Positions 34,491-43,538 of a stretch of DNA of 52,667 bases are shown here, in pieces (within the stretch, counting starts at the first letter, position 1; every line of letters starts with the position of its first letter). Below the pieces are notes generated by a model. That model did not search any database. It worked only from the letters and a program-made list of their open reading frames with translations, and was not told where the DNA came from. Source of the DNA: Thermomicrobiales bacterium (GTDB lineage Bacteria; Chloroflexota; Chloroflexia; Thermomicrobiales; UBA6265); assembly GCA_020432165.1 (NCBI GenBank), contig JAGQGU010000053.1, positions 1-52,667 of the forward strand, given 5' to 3'. The position numbers and the translations under genes were made by a program.

Positions 34491-35087
34491 CTAGCGATAG
34501 AGTCCGTTTTCGACGATGTAGTCCTCAACATCCTCTGGCACCAGATAGGTAATGGAGAGTGACTTCTTCCGTCGTTCCCGAATCTCGGTGGAGGAGAGTT
34601 CAATGAGCGGCGAATCGAACTCAGAAAGCCGTGCAGCCAGGCCTGTTACACCGTGACGAACAGATTCATCGATTGTGGTTCCGGGACGTTCTGCCACTCC
34701 GATTTCCGCCAATGCGATGATCCCCTCGGGATCGCGCCACGTTGGCAAACCGCGTAGTGAATCAGCACCCATGAGGAAGACGGGGTGGGCGTGCGGCACG
34801 ACCTCCAATATTCGCTTGAGAAGATCGACCGTATAACTGGGACCAGTGGGTTGCAGATCCAGATTGCTGAACTGAAAGCGCGAATCGAGCGCGACTGCGC
34901 GTCGGACCATCTCGGCACGATGCTCTGCCGGCGTGATCTCTCCGTGTTTGTGGGGTGGGCTCTGCGCGGGCATAAACCACACGGAGTCCAGATTCAGCGC
35001 GTCGATCGCATAGCTTGCCATCACAAGATGGCCGATATGGATGGGGTCGAAGGTCCCGCCCAGGATACCGATGCGTAATGGGTCCAT
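34491..35087 (-). CDS. nadD: nicotinate-nucleotide adenylyltransferase
   Basis: Transfers AMP from ATP to nicotinate mononucleotide to form deamido-NAD in NAD synthesis. The 198-residue protein has the nucleotidyltransferase motif GGTFDPIHIGH (residues 10-20, the HxGH ATP site), FMPAQSPPHK, the GADSLRGLPTWRD stretch typical of NadD and the ELSSTEIRERRKK motif near the C-terminus. Its start codon shares one base with the stop of the upstream mscS-type gene, so the two are translationally coupled. Confidence 0.95.
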   Translation of the reverse strand: MDPLRIGILGGTFDPIHIGHLVMASYAIDALNLDSVWFMPAQSPPHKHGEITPAEHRAEMVRRAVALDSRFQFSNLDLQPTGPSYTVDLLKRILEVVPHAHPVFLMGADSLRGLPTWRDPEGIIALAEIGVAERPGTTIDESVRHGVTGLAARLSEFDSPLIELSSTEIRERRKKSLSITYLVPEDVEDYIVENGLYR

Positions 35088-35869
35088 CAGGAATCTACCC
35101 TGGCGATGGCGCAGTCAGGTAACTTCGCAATGAGTGCGTCGGCCAACTGCTGATGCGTCGCGGCTTTCCGACCATTGACAGTGAAGGTCACCTGCCATTT
35201 CGAAAGCTCTTCGCTATGTTCCACCAACTGCAGACTATCCGGTAAGAGTTGGACACCTTCGAGATCGGCGACGATGGCATGGGTGCGGCGGACAAGTTCC
35301 TCTCCGTTGAGTTTGCTCGTAATAAGGAAACGCGCTGCCTTGCGATTGAAGCGACTATCGTTCTGCAGAATCTCCGTGAAGAGAATCTGATTCGGAACCA
35401 TCAACAGCGCGCCATCATCTGTCCGAATCATGGTGGTGCGCACATCAATACCTTGAACGGTGCCTGACTGGTTGCGAACGATAATGCGATCACCGACTGA
35501 AAAAGGCTTCTCTGCCAACATAAACATCCCGGCGAAGAGGTTGCGCAAGACATCCTGCATCGAGAGACCGATGGCGACCGTGAACGCTGAAACCAACGTC
35601 AGAATGCCGCTGGTATCAACACCCAAACGGGAGAGCGCCGCCAGAATGGCGATAATGTAAACCGTGACGGTCGCTAACCGGAAGGCGAAGAGGGAACCGT
35701 TCTTGCCATAGCGATTGAAGAATGGACTGGACCGTAAGCGGCCATTCACCAGATGGTTGAATAACCAGGCAATCCCGAGATAGAGCGAAAGGATGAGCAC
35801 CACCTTACCCAGATCAAGCAGGAAATTGCCGATCTGTTGCAGCAGGAAATTGGCACTATCGCTAACCAA
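35087..35869 (-). CDS. small-conductance mechanosensitive channel, MscS family
   Basis: The 260-residue protein has three membrane helices. The pore helix is the last of these, ending in TVAIGLSMQDVLRNLFAGMF, the MscS signature. The beta domain (PFSVGDRIIVRNQSGTVQGI) and a C-terminal alpha/beta domain follow. Such channels open on membrane tension to release solutes during osmotic downshock. A minimal-length member. The coupled downstream gene is nadD; a functional link is not evident. The 265-base gap to the next gene upstream contains no further gene. Confidence 0.9.
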   Translation of the reverse strand: MVSDSANFLLQQIGNFLLDLGKVVLILSLYLGIAWLFNHLVNGRLRSSPFFNRYGKNGSLFAFRLATVTVYIIAILAALSRLGVDTSGILTLVSAFTVAIGLSMQDVLRNLFAGMFMLAEKPFSVGDRIIVRNQSGTVQGIDVRTTMIRTDDGALLMVPNQILFTEILQNDSRFNRKAARFLITSKLNGEELVRRTHAIVADLEGVQLLPDSLQLVEHSEELSKWQVTFTVNGRKAATHQQLADALIAKLPDCAIARVDS

Positions 35870-36134
35870 TTCTCACCCTCCCGAAAATGCTCGTACGTGC
35901 ATCCGTTCGTACGCAGTTTACATCATAACATTGTGGTACGTTCAGGGCTGACAATTGCGGAAAACCCTGATAACCACGCTGGAAATGGCGATGGAGGCCG
36001 TCTACACTGTGCCTACAAACAGGTGGTTCACCCGCGTGGGTGACATCCTGAAACAGACCTCTCTGGCGGACGTATGCTCGTGATCCCGCAGATCGCTTGT
36101 GTATCGTCCCGCACACCGTCAGGAGTTCGTGCCC

Positions 36135-37460
36135 GTGCCGCAATATTCCGGCCAGGATGACCATCCACATACGATCATGCCCGATTTGCCCGGCGATCCG
36201 TACGGCAGGGATACAGATTTGTATCCGCCCGTGCAGGAGTTTATGCCTTTCGACTATTGGGCGGAAAGCAACCTGGATGCGAACTTCGACCAGCGGTCAG
36301 CCAATGACATGGTCGTTCAGAGCCGCTTCTCCGAGTTGCCGAACCAGGCACAGCGAGAGACGACACGACCTCAACGGCGACGCGCAGGTCACCGCCTGCA
36401 GGATGGACATCCCAGTCAGATGCGATCCGAGAGGATCGAGCCTCTGGAGATCGTCTACGATATCGATGACGCACCCGCTCAACAGCCGCGACGGACAAAT
36501 CCGCCCGTTCGGCGTCGACCTCGCTTGCAACGCGACGAGGTTGTAGAAACATCTATTCAGACACGAGCAATCTCGGCCGATGTGGTGACCTCGGTGGCCG
36601 CCCCGGCTCGTCGTCGCCAGCGACAACAATCCCATCGGCAGGGTAACGGTGCCTGGAAGTGGTCGCCAATAGTCCTGCCCGGTCTGCGAGATGTACTAGA
36701 GCAATGCGTACCAACGATGGTGATGGCATTCTCATTGCTCTTTGCGACAATTCTGATTGAACGACTGACATTTCTGACCGGGGTTTGGGCTCTCTTTGTC
36801 CTGGCGCCATCGGTCGCACTTTACGCGGTAGCTGATTCCGCAGTTCATCCTTTGTGGAAGCGATCCGCACTCCTCAATCTGGCGGCTGTTGGTGTCTTCT
36901 ATCCACTTCTGATTGTGCGTCAGAGTTATCTGCGTGTGCCGTTTGTGGAGTGGGGGAACGGTACGCTCACGATGCCGCTAATTTCTACGCTCACGGTTGT
37001 TTTGGTTCTGGGCGCGTTGGCATTGGCTGCCGCGTGGATGAGTGTGGACGATCCCGAGTATGCGGGGGTTCTCTTCCTTCCGGCCGCGATGCTGGTGCCA
37101 TTCTTCGCCGGAGCCACCGAGATCGTGAGTTTGCGCACCGCGTTGATTATTGCCACGATCGTTTTCCTGGCCAGCAGCGTGTTGACTGTGGTCGCCAGTA
37201 TGTTGCCGAGCGCCTATCCCATGTTGGTGGCGCCCGTGGCACTGGCGCTGGAGTTCCTGGTGTTGCCGCTTGCGGATAGCTCGCCGATCTTCCCCACCGG
37301 TGCCGGCACCGCCTCCAAACTGCTCTTCTTCGTTCTTCTGGCAACGACTGTTGGCTTGACTGTAGGTATGCCGAGTTTGGCAAACTGGGTGCGCTCCGTG
37401 CGCGATCTCGTACGCTACGGCAACGGTGAAGTTGCGACAGTGCCGCGTATGACCCAGTAG
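36135..37460 (+). CDS. polytopic membrane protein with disordered basic N-terminus, unknown function
   Basis: About 441 residues. The first ~175 are hydrophilic, rich in Arg, Gln, Pro and Asp (for example RRTNPPVRRRPRLQRDEVV), and probably disordered. The rest holds about eight hydrophobic helices. No family is recognised. GTG at 36135 is chosen because AGGAG lies 9 bases upstream; GTG codons at 36099 and 36129 are alternatives. It converges on gyrA with a shared strong terminator. Codon use and composition look like the neighbours, so it is probably a resident gene. Confidence 0.7.
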   Translation: MPQYSGQDDHPHTIMPDLPGDPYGRDTDLYPPVQEFMPFDYWAESNLDANFDQRSANDMVVQSRFSELPNQAQRETTRPQRRRAGHRLQDGHPSQMRSERIEPLEIVYDIDDAPAQQPRRTNPPVRRRPRLQRDEVVETSIQTRAISADVVTSVAAPARRRQRQQSHRQGNGAWKWSPIVLPGLRDVLEQCVPTMVMAFSLLFATILIERLTFLTGVWALFVLAPSVALYAVADSAVHPLWKRSALLNLAAVGVFYPLLIVRQSYLRVPFVEWGNGTLTMPLISTLTVVLVLGALALAAAWMSVDDPEYAGVLFLPAAMLVPFFAGATEIVSLRTALIIATIVFLASSVLTVVASMLPSAYPMLVAPVALALEFLVLPLADSSPIFPTGAGTASKLLFFVLLATTVGLTVGMPSLANWVRSVRDLVRYGNGEVATVPRMTQ

Positions 37461-37489
37461 CATCACTGGTAACAGGCAACAGATGCAAA

Positions 37490-37525
37490 AAAACGACCCA
37501 AGGAGAAATGTCCTTGGGTCGTTTT
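37490..37525. terminator. strong bidirectional terminator between convergent genes
   Basis: A 15-bp perfect stem with a 6-base loop (AAAACGACCCAAGGA at 37490-37504 and its complement at 37511-37525). A-rich on the left arm and T-rich on the right, it serves both the membrane-protein gene and gyrA. Confidence 0.9.
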
Positions 37526-37540
37526 CGTTGCTGCTACTCG

Positions 37541-40015
37541 TTACTCGGAATCCGGAATCTCTGCCAAACGCGCAGCCGCAGCCGGATCTTTCGGTGCTTC
37601 GGCGGTAACAGACTTGATCGTCTGGCCGTCGTCCAGTCGTTGCAGGCGTACTCCCTGCGTGGTGCGACCGATACGACTAATGCTGGCAGCCGACATCTTG
37701 ATGACCACACCGGCGGAGTTCATCATCACCACGGTGTCATCTTCCTGCACCATCACCGCACCCGCGATCTTGCCGGTGCGGGCGGTCAGGCGCATCGCCT
37801 GAATACCCTTGCCACCGCGACCCTGAGAGCGATATTCATCGATATCAGTGCGCTTACCCAGACCAAGTTCGCTCACCACCAGCAGATCGTGGTCCGGCTC
37901 GATTGCCTCGAAGGCGATCACCGAATCACCTGGATCCATGCGGATTCCGATGACACCGGCCGCTGGTCGACCCATTGGGCGGACATCGGTCTCCTTGAAG
38001 CGAATCGCCTGGCCACCGGTGGTGACCAGAATCACATCGCTGTGGCCATCAGTCTGGCGTACCCAGGCGAGTTCATCGTGATCATCCAGCGTGATCGCGA
38101 TGAGGCCATTTGATCGCACCGACTTGAACTGATCCAGGCTCACACGCTTCACCGTACCCCCGCGTGTAGCGAAGAAGAGGAAGCGATTTGGCTCGAACTC
38201 TCGAATCGTCAGCATCGTGGTCACGGACTCGCCGGGCAACATGTTCACCACGTTCTGAATCGGGAGTCCCTTGGCCGTACGACTGCTATCCGGCAGCTCG
38301 TGGACCTTGGTTTGATAGACACGGCCACGGTTGGTGAAGACCAATAGCGAATCCATGGTGTTGGCGGTAACGATATCGCGCAGAGCATCTTCCTCGCGCG
38401 CCGTGCCGCCCTTTTTGCCCACGCCGCCTCGGCCTTGCTGCTGGAAGACATCGCTGGCCACGCGCTTGATGTAGCCCTTCTCTGTGATTGTCACCAACAC
38501 ATCGACTTCCGGAATCAGGTCCTCTTCGGACATATTGCCGCCGAAGTCCTGAATACGGGTCCGACGGGCATCGCCGAAGCGTGTCTTCAGATCGGTCATA
38601 TCATCCTTGATCAGATCGAGGATGCGCTCAGGATTCGCCAGAAGCCCTTCAAGGTACTCGATTGTGGCGAGCACCTCCTTGTATTCGTTTTCGATTTTCT
38701 GGCGCTCCAGGGCTGCCAGACGCGCCAGACGCATCTCCAGAATCGCCGTCGCCTGGAGTTCGCTCAGCTTGAACCCCTTCATCAGGTTCTTTCTGGCGGT
38801 ATCGGTATCGCGCGAACGGCGGATGGTGGCGATCACTTCGTCGATGTTATCGAGCGCGATCTTGAGACCTTCGAGGATGTGCGCGCGGCGACGGGCGCGA
38901 TCAAGCTCAAACTCGGTGCGACGGGTAATGACTTCCTGGCGATGGCTGATGAACTCGTTCAGCGCCCGCTTGAGTGTGAGCACACGTGGTTGTGTGCCTT
39001 TCTCGACCAGAGCGAGCATATTGACGCCGAAGGTCTGCTGCAGCTGGGTGTGCTTGAAGAGATTGTTCAGCACTTTAATCGGCTGGGCATCGCGCTTAAG
39101 CTCGATCACCATGCGCATACCGGTGCGATCACTCTCGTCGCGCAGACCACTGATGCCATCGAGTTTGCCCTCGCGCACCATATCGGCGATCTTCTCGAGC
39201 AGGTTGGCCTTGTTCACCTGATAGGGCAGTTCGGTCACGACGATCTGGAAGCGACCGCCGCGATCCTGCTCTTCGGTAAAAGCCTTGGCACGCATGACTA
39301 CGCGACCGCGTCCGGTGGCATAGGCCGCCTTGATACCTTCGCGACCGAGAATCGTGCCTCCGGTTGGGAAATCCGGACCCGGTACGATCTTGAGGAGTTC
39401 CTCGATATCGATATCAGGATTTTCGATGACAGCGCGTACGGCATCGCAAATCTCACCGAGATTGTGCGGCGGGATATTTGTGGCCATACCGACAGCGATA
39501 CCAGCGCTGCCGTTGATCAGCAGATTGGGCACACGCGCAGGCAGCACCGCTGGCTGCATCATCGAGTTGTCGTAGTTGGGGATCATATCGACGGTGTTTT
39601 TGTCGATATCCACCATCATCTCGTCAGCGAGGGGTGTGAGCTTGGCTTCGGTATAGCGCATGGCCGCGGCGCTATCGCCATCGACCGAACCGAAGTTGCC
39701 CTGGCCATCCACGAGAGGGTAGCGAAGCGAGAAATCCTGCGCCATACGCACCAGCGTATCGTAGGCTGCCTGGTCGCCGTGAGGGTGGTAGCTTTTGATC
39801 ACCTCACCGACGATACCGGCGCTCTTGCGATAGCGGGTATTGCTGCGCAGACCCATTTCGTTCATCGCGTACAACACGCGACGATGAACAGGCTTCAATC
39901 CATCCCGCGCATCCGGGAGGGCGCGCTGGATGATGACGCTCATGGCGTAATCGAGATATGATTGCCGCATCTCTTCTTCGATGCTGGCAATACGTACAGT
40001 TCCAATTGAGTCCAT
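37541..40015 (-). CDS. gyrA: DNA gyrase subunit A
   Basis: GyrA cuts and rejoins DNA during negative supercoiling, with GyrB as ATPase partner. The 824-residue protein has the winged-helix/tower core with catalytic Tyr121 (AAMRYTE) and a six-bladed C-terminal wrapping domain. That domain contains the GyrA box QGRGGKG, which marks gyrase rather than ParC. In the quinolone region the sequence [10 protein letters not shown] has Gln82 where E. coli has Ser83, while Asp86 (Asp87) is kept. AAGGAG lies just before the ATG. No gyrB is in the window. Confidence 0.96.
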   Translation of the reverse strand: MDSIGTVRIASIEEEMRQSYLDYAMSVIIQRALPDARDGLKPVHRRVLYAMNEMGLRSNTRYRKSAGIVGEVIKSYHPHGDQAAYDTLVRMAQDFSLRYPLVDGQGNFGSVDGDSAAAMRYTEAKLTPLADEMMVDIDKNTVDMIPNYDNSMMQPAVLPARVPNLLINGSAGIAVGMATNIPPHNLGEICDAVRAVIENPDIDIEELLKIVPGPDFPTGGTILGREGIKAAYATGRGRVVMRAKAFTEEQDRGGRFQIVVTELPYQVNKANLLEKIADMVREGKLDGISGLRDESDRTGMRMVIELKRDAQPIKVLNNLFKHTQLQQTFGVNMLALVEKGTQPRVLTLKRALNEFISHRQEVITRRTEFELDRARRRAHILEGLKIALDNIDEVIATIRRSRDTDTARKNLMKGFKLSELQATAILEMRLARLAALERQKIENEYKEVLATIEYLEGLLANPERILDLIKDDMTDLKTRFGDARRTRIQDFGGNMSEEDLIPEVDVLVTITEKGYIKRVASDVFQQQGRGGVGKKGGTAREEDALRDIVTANTMDSLLVFTNRGRVYQTKVHELPDSSRTAKGLPIQNVVNMLPGESVTTMLTIREFEPNRFLFFATRGGTVKRVSLDQFKSVRSNGLIAITLDDHDELAWVRQTDGHSDVILVTTGGQAIRFKETDVRPMGRPAAGVIGIRMDPGDSVIAFEAIEPDHDLLVVSELGLGKRTDIDEYRSQGRGGKGIQAMRLTARTGKIAGAVMVQEDDTVVMMNSAGVVIKMSAASISRIGRTTQGVRLQRLDDGQTIKSVTAEAPKDPAAAARLAEIPDSE

Positions 40016-40061
40016 AGGCGGGGCTCCTTCTGCGCATGCATAATCGCGGGCCTAACACCTT

Positions 40062-40090
40062 ATTTTAGTCGATTTTCCGCGCCATTTCAA
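40062..40090 (-). promoter_or_regulatory. predicted gyrA promoter
   Basis: On the minus strand a -35 box TTGAAA (40085-40090) and a -10 box TAAAAT (40062-40067) are separated by exactly 17 bases, giving a leader of about 40 bases before the gyrA ATG. Confidence 0.75.
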
Positions 40091-40143
40091 CGAAATTGCC
40101 ATAGGGTCATGTGTGCATTGAACGGCCAGTCGTGACACGAAAG

Positions 40144-40170
40144 AGGGGAGAATCGCAATGATTCTCCCCT
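40144..40170 (-). terminator. terminator of the PspA-SPFH operon
   Basis: An 11-bp perfect stem (AGGGGAGAATC, loop of 5, complement) at 40144-40170. Read leftward, the direction of the operon, it is followed by CTTTCGT. It sits 32 bases after the SPFH gene. Confidence 0.75.
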
Positions 40171-40201
40171 GACGTATTCGTTGGGTTTGTAACCTTAGGA
40201 A

Positions 40202-41185
40202 CTAGCCCTGCTTGGCTCCACATTGCGGGCAGAACTTGGCGTCTGCGGGTATCTTCGCGCCGCACTCGGTGCAGAACTTGGTCTCACCGGAGGGTGCGGG
40301 TTGGGCAGGAGCCGAGCCGGAGTTGGAATCGCCGCTAAAGGCGTCCTTGAAAGCGCCTGCCATGGCACCGGCCATACCGAGTCCGGTGCCCAGACCCATG
40401 CCCATGCTGGCGCCATCGCCAGCCGTGCCCTGGTTGTTGGCAGCATCCTTGATGCCTTGTGCGGTCTGGAACTTGATGTACTCATCCATATTGCCGATCG
40501 CGGCCATTCCGGAGCGCTGATCGATTAGTGCCTGAACTTCTTCAGGTGGTGTGATTGCTTCAATCTGGAAGCTCGTGAGTTCGAATCCCAGCTTGGCGAA
40601 ATCGTCAGCCAGCGATGCCCGGATGCTGCTGCTGATCGTGCTCATCATCTTGGGGAGATCAAGCAACGTTGTCTGCACGGCTCCGAGTGTATCTGTGAAC
40701 TCCTGAACAATGACGCTGCGGAGGAAGTCCTCGATATCGCTGGTGCGATAGGCGCCGCGGGTGCCGACCACCTGGTTCACCAGCAATTGGGAATCCTTAA
40801 CGCGCATCGAATAGGTGCCGAAGGCGCGCAATCGCACCATGCCGAGCTCGGAATCGCGATAGGTGATCGCCTGAGCAGAACCCCACTTCAGATTCGTGAA
40901 CTCGCGCAGGTTGATGAAGAAGACTTCGGCAGTAAACGGAGAATTACCGCCGAACAACGAGCCGATGAGACCACCCAGCAACGGGATATTGTTGGTGCTG
41001 ATAGTGTGACGACCTGGTCCGAAGACATCAAGCGCCTTGCCGTCACGCATGAACACTGCTTCCTGGTTCTCGCGAACCACCAGCTGTGATCCCAGTCGAA
41101 ATTCGCCAGCACCAGACTCCGGTACACGCCGGACGATATCACCAGCGCCCTCATCCGAAAGTTGAATCAGATCCAGAACGGCCAT
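40202..41185 (-). CDS. SPFH-domain protein with C-terminal zinc ribbon (YdjI-like)
   Basis: The 327-residue protein has an SPFH/band-7-like domain (about 20-250: VFGPGRHTISTNNIPLL, FFINLREFTNLKWGS, a long helix with FELTSFQIEAITPPEEV). A Gly/Met-rich low-complexity segment follows (about 255-285). It ends in a zinc ribbon with Cys305, Cys308, Cys319 and Cys322. The architecture matches the virion-core-protein/YdjI group; in Bacillus, YdjI recruits the PspA homologue to the membrane. There is no membrane helix. Last gene of a four-gene operon with pspA immediately upstream, which supports a membrane-stress scaffold role. Confidence 0.85.
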   Translation of the reverse strand: MAVLDLIQLSDEGAGDIVRRVPESGAGEFRLGSQLVVRENQEAVFMRDGKALDVFGPGRHTISTNNIPLLGGLIGSLFGGNSPFTAEVFFINLREFTNLKWGSAQAITYRDSELGMVRLRAFGTYSMRVKDSQLLVNQVVGTRGAYRTSDIEDFLRSVIVQEFTDTLGAVQTTLLDLPKMMSTISSSIRASLADDFAKLGFELTSFQIEAITPPEEVQALIDQRSGMAAIGNMDEYIKFQTAQGIKDAANNQGTAGDGASMGMGLGTGLGMAGAMAGAFKDAFSGDSNSGSAPAQPAPSGETKFCTECGAKIPADAKFCPQCGAKQG

Positions 41186-41224
41186 TATCGATCTCCTTTG
41201 TGCACCGGATTGGGTGCCGCGTGT

Positions 41225-41965
41225 CTACTCTTCCGAAACGACTTCGCCTTCGACAGTCTCTGTCTCGCTCGAAGCGGGGGCATCATCACCAGCTTCGAGA
41301 ACGGCGGTGGTGCCGCCCCTGAGTGCCTCGAGTTCTTTCTCGATATCGACGTCGTAATCGAGTTCCTTGAACTGATCTTCGTAGCTGTTCGTCTGCATCT
41401 CACCCAGGGCGAGCGCTTCCGACTCTGAGGCGCGAATCTTGCGCTCCATGCGATCCAGCTCGCTGGAGGCATCGAGCGGTGTGAGGCTGACCGTGGAGGC
41501 CATTTGCGTGACCTGCTTTGTCGCCTGAGCGCGCTTCTGGCGAGCGATCAGCGAATCGCGCTGACTGAGTGTCTGTTGGTATTTGCTCTCCAGCTGGCGC
41601 AGTTGATCCTTGAGACGATCGACGGTCTGCACCTGGATGTCGTGCTGGCGCTGATACACAGCGGCATTCTCATCCATATCGCGTTTGCGGCGCAGGGCCT
41701 CGCGGGCGAGGTCATCCTTACCCGCGTCCACTGCGCGCTTGGCCTTGGCTGCCCACTCATCGGAAAGTTGCTTGGTCTCGTTGAGATCAGCTTCGAGCTC
41801 TTTCTCCTGCGCGATCATCGCCGCCACCTGAGTGCGAGCGGTGCGCATATTGGAGTCCATATCGCGCAGGATCTGATCGATCATCTTTTCCGGATCTTCG
41901 GCCTTGTCCAGCACATCATTGATATTGGCACGGATGAGCCGAGACATACGATCGAGAATACCCAT
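41225..41965 (-). CDS. pspA: phage shock protein A / IM30 family protein
   Basis: PspA/Vipp1 proteins coat and stabilise damaged membranes as ESCRT-III-like helical polymers. The 246-residue protein is almost entirely helical: an amphipathic N-terminus (MGILDRMSRLIRANINDVLD), the EDPEKMIDQILRDMD motif and long coiled-coil helices rich in Gln, Arg and Lys to about residue 200. A short acidic tail follows. GAGGAGG precedes the ATG. Genes on both sides in the operon are likely partners. No PspF- or LiaRS-type regulator is visible. Confidence 0.93.
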   Translation of the reverse strand: MGILDRMSRLIRANINDVLDKAEDPEKMIDQILRDMDSNMRTARTQVAAMIAQEKELEADLNETKQLSDEWAAKAKRAVDAGKDDLAREALRRKRDMDENAAVYQRQHDIQVQTVDRLKDQLRQLESKYQQTLSQRDSLIARQKRAQATKQVTQMASTVSLTPLDASSELDRMERKIRASESEALALGEMQTNSYEDQFKELDYDVDIEKELEALRGGTTAVLEAGDDAPASSETETVEGEVVSEE

Positions 41966-41994
41966 GATTGTCCTCCTCTTTCTGATCTCAGCGC

Positions 41995-42948
41995 CTACCT
42001 GGCGCTGTAGACCTCAATGTCCTTATCGTTCACCGTCTCACCAGTGAATGAGACAATGGTATCGCCAAGCGCAAGGGTGAACTCCACCCGGTTATCCCCC
42101 AGGTTGGTGTACGCATATCGGGCGGCAACATCGCTTCTCTTACCCTGCTCGGTATCGATGTTTGCCGAGGCTGATGCGAGTTCAGCCGCTACAGCGGCAT
42201 TGGCGCCACTCTCGGTGACCTTGGCGGAAGCAATACCCGCGATATCGGAACCGATCAGCCAGGTGGCGCCATCGCTCTCTGTCGTGACTCTCAGAAGGAT
42301 TATCTGGCCGCTCGCGGTTGATAGAGTGACCACGCCGTTGGCGATGTAGTTGTCGCCCAACACGCTCAGGGCGTCACCCTTCCGCGCTTCCAGGAGCGGC
42401 GATGGTTCGATCTTTTCAGGAATAGCCAACAGATTCAGAGTTGCCTCGTCTTCGCTCGGTCTGCCGAATTCAACGACCTGGGAGCGGCCATCGAAGAGTG
42501 TCGTCAGCCGCAGGCGTTCGTTACTCACCGCCAGTAGGGCTTCCGCAGTTGCCGGTGTGGTGGAGGTGAGTGTGGTTGCGGCGGACCTGAGACCATCCAC
42601 TTCTCGTAAAAGCGCAGAATCGAAGAGTCGCAGCTGCTCAATCGCAGCAGCATCAATCGAGGTTTCGCCGAAGAGGCCACCATAGCCATAGGACGCATGC
42701 CGAATGCGATCGGCCAGGGTGCGCACTTGCCCAATCTCGCTCTCAACCTGTCTGATCTGGTCGAAATCACGCGCAGCTGCCAGTTGGGCGCTGTATGCAG
42801 TGAGTTGATCTACCACCGCTGCGATCGCATCCGCGACCGAATCACGCACGCGCTTGTCTTCATCGCGCCGCGCTTCCTTGTCGGCATAGCCCCTGTATCC
42901 GGGTACTCGGTTGAGGACGCCCTGAATGATCTCTTCGGCTCGTGACAT
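41995..42948 (-). CDS. PspA-operon protein of unknown function
   Basis: A 317-residue soluble protein with no membrane helix. The N-terminal 130 residues are helical and charged (MSRAEEIIQGVLNRVPGYRG, later RRDEDKRVRDSVADAI). The C-terminal 180 residues are predicted beta-rich, with many Thr, Val and Asp. I recognise no family. It lies 29 bases upstream of pspA and 26 bases downstream of the zinc-ribbon gene, so it is a co-transcribed candidate partner or regulator of PspA. Confidence 0.78.
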   Translation of the reverse strand: MSRAEEIIQGVLNRVPGYRGYADKEARRDEDKRVRDSVADAIAAVVDQLTAYSAQLAAARDFDQIRQVESEIGQVRTLADRIRHASYGYGGLFGETSIDAAAIEQLRLFDSALLREVDGLRSAATTLTSTTPATAEALLAVSNERLRLTTLFDGRSQVVEFGRPSEDEATLNLLAIPEKIEPSPLLEARKGDALSVLGDNYIANGVVTLSTASGQIILLRVTTESDGATWLIGSDIAGIASAKVTESGANAAVAAELASASANIDTEQGKRSDVAARYAYTNLGDNRVEFTLALGDTIVSFTGETVNDKDIEVYSAR

Positions 42949-42974
42949 TGTCTCGCCTTTCTCTTCTTACGTTG

Positions 42975-43496
42975 CTACAGAAAGATTTCAGAACCGCAAT
43001 AGGGGCATTTGATGATGCCCTTGCCGGCCAGTTCCAACTGGCCACCACAGTTTGGACATGTGGTTTGACCCTTCAATGCGGATGCTTCAACGGAATAGAG
43101 CATACCGCCGTTCCAATCCACGTACCCGGTGAAGAGGCCACGTCCAACCAAATCGTAAATATCGTTCTTGATCTTGTCGGTATTGGCGTTGGTCTCGAGT
43201 ACCAGATCGGCGATCGAAACCTTTCCGCGGGTCTTGACCATGTCAAGGAGTTTGCGCTGCTCACGCACACGGGAGAGATCCCGCTCCTCATCGGCACCCT
43301 TCTTGAAGAGAAAGGCACCAGCGCCGATCAGCGGCAGAATGAGTACTCCGGCAAAGAGCACGCCACCAAAGGCCGCACCGGATGCCTCCAGCTTGTCCTC
43401 CTTCACGCCGAATCCAAGCCAGAATCCCATTCCGATAGCCAACACAACCCCGGCTATCATGAGCACAAGTCCGACCGTTTTCCCTCGTGAATGCAC
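42975..43496 (-). CDS. membrane protein with winged-helix-like domain and zinc ribbon
   Basis: A 173-residue protein: two membrane helices (about 8-29 and 43-64), a cytoplasmic helical/winged-helix-like segment (about 70-135; RKLLDMVKTRGKVSIADLVL, then LVGRGLFTGYVDW) and a C-terminal zinc ribbon (Cys147, Cys150, Cys164, Cys167). The recurring pattern of a membrane anchor plus zinc ribbon resembles Bacillus YdjG/YdjH of the pspA (ydjF) operon in concept, not in obvious sequence. First gene of the operon, so it may sense or anchor the complex. I do not recognise a named family. Confidence 0.75.
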   Translation of the reverse strand: MHSRGKTVGLVLMIAGVVLAIGMGFWLGFGVKEDKLEASGAAFGGVLFAGVLILPLIGAGAFLFKKGADEERDLSRVREQRKLLDMVKTRGKVSIADLVLETNANTDKIKNDIYDLVGRGLFTGYVDWNGGMLYSVEASALKGQTTCPNCGGQLELAGKGIIKCPYCGSEIFL

Positions 43497-43538
43497 CGGA
43501 TACTCCTTCTCTCATGCGATTCAGTTGGCCATCAACGT

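Noticed and set aside
38435-39961. 508-residue plus-strand open frame inside gyrA
   Set aside because: Antisense shadow of gyrA, whose motifs are complete on the minus strand.
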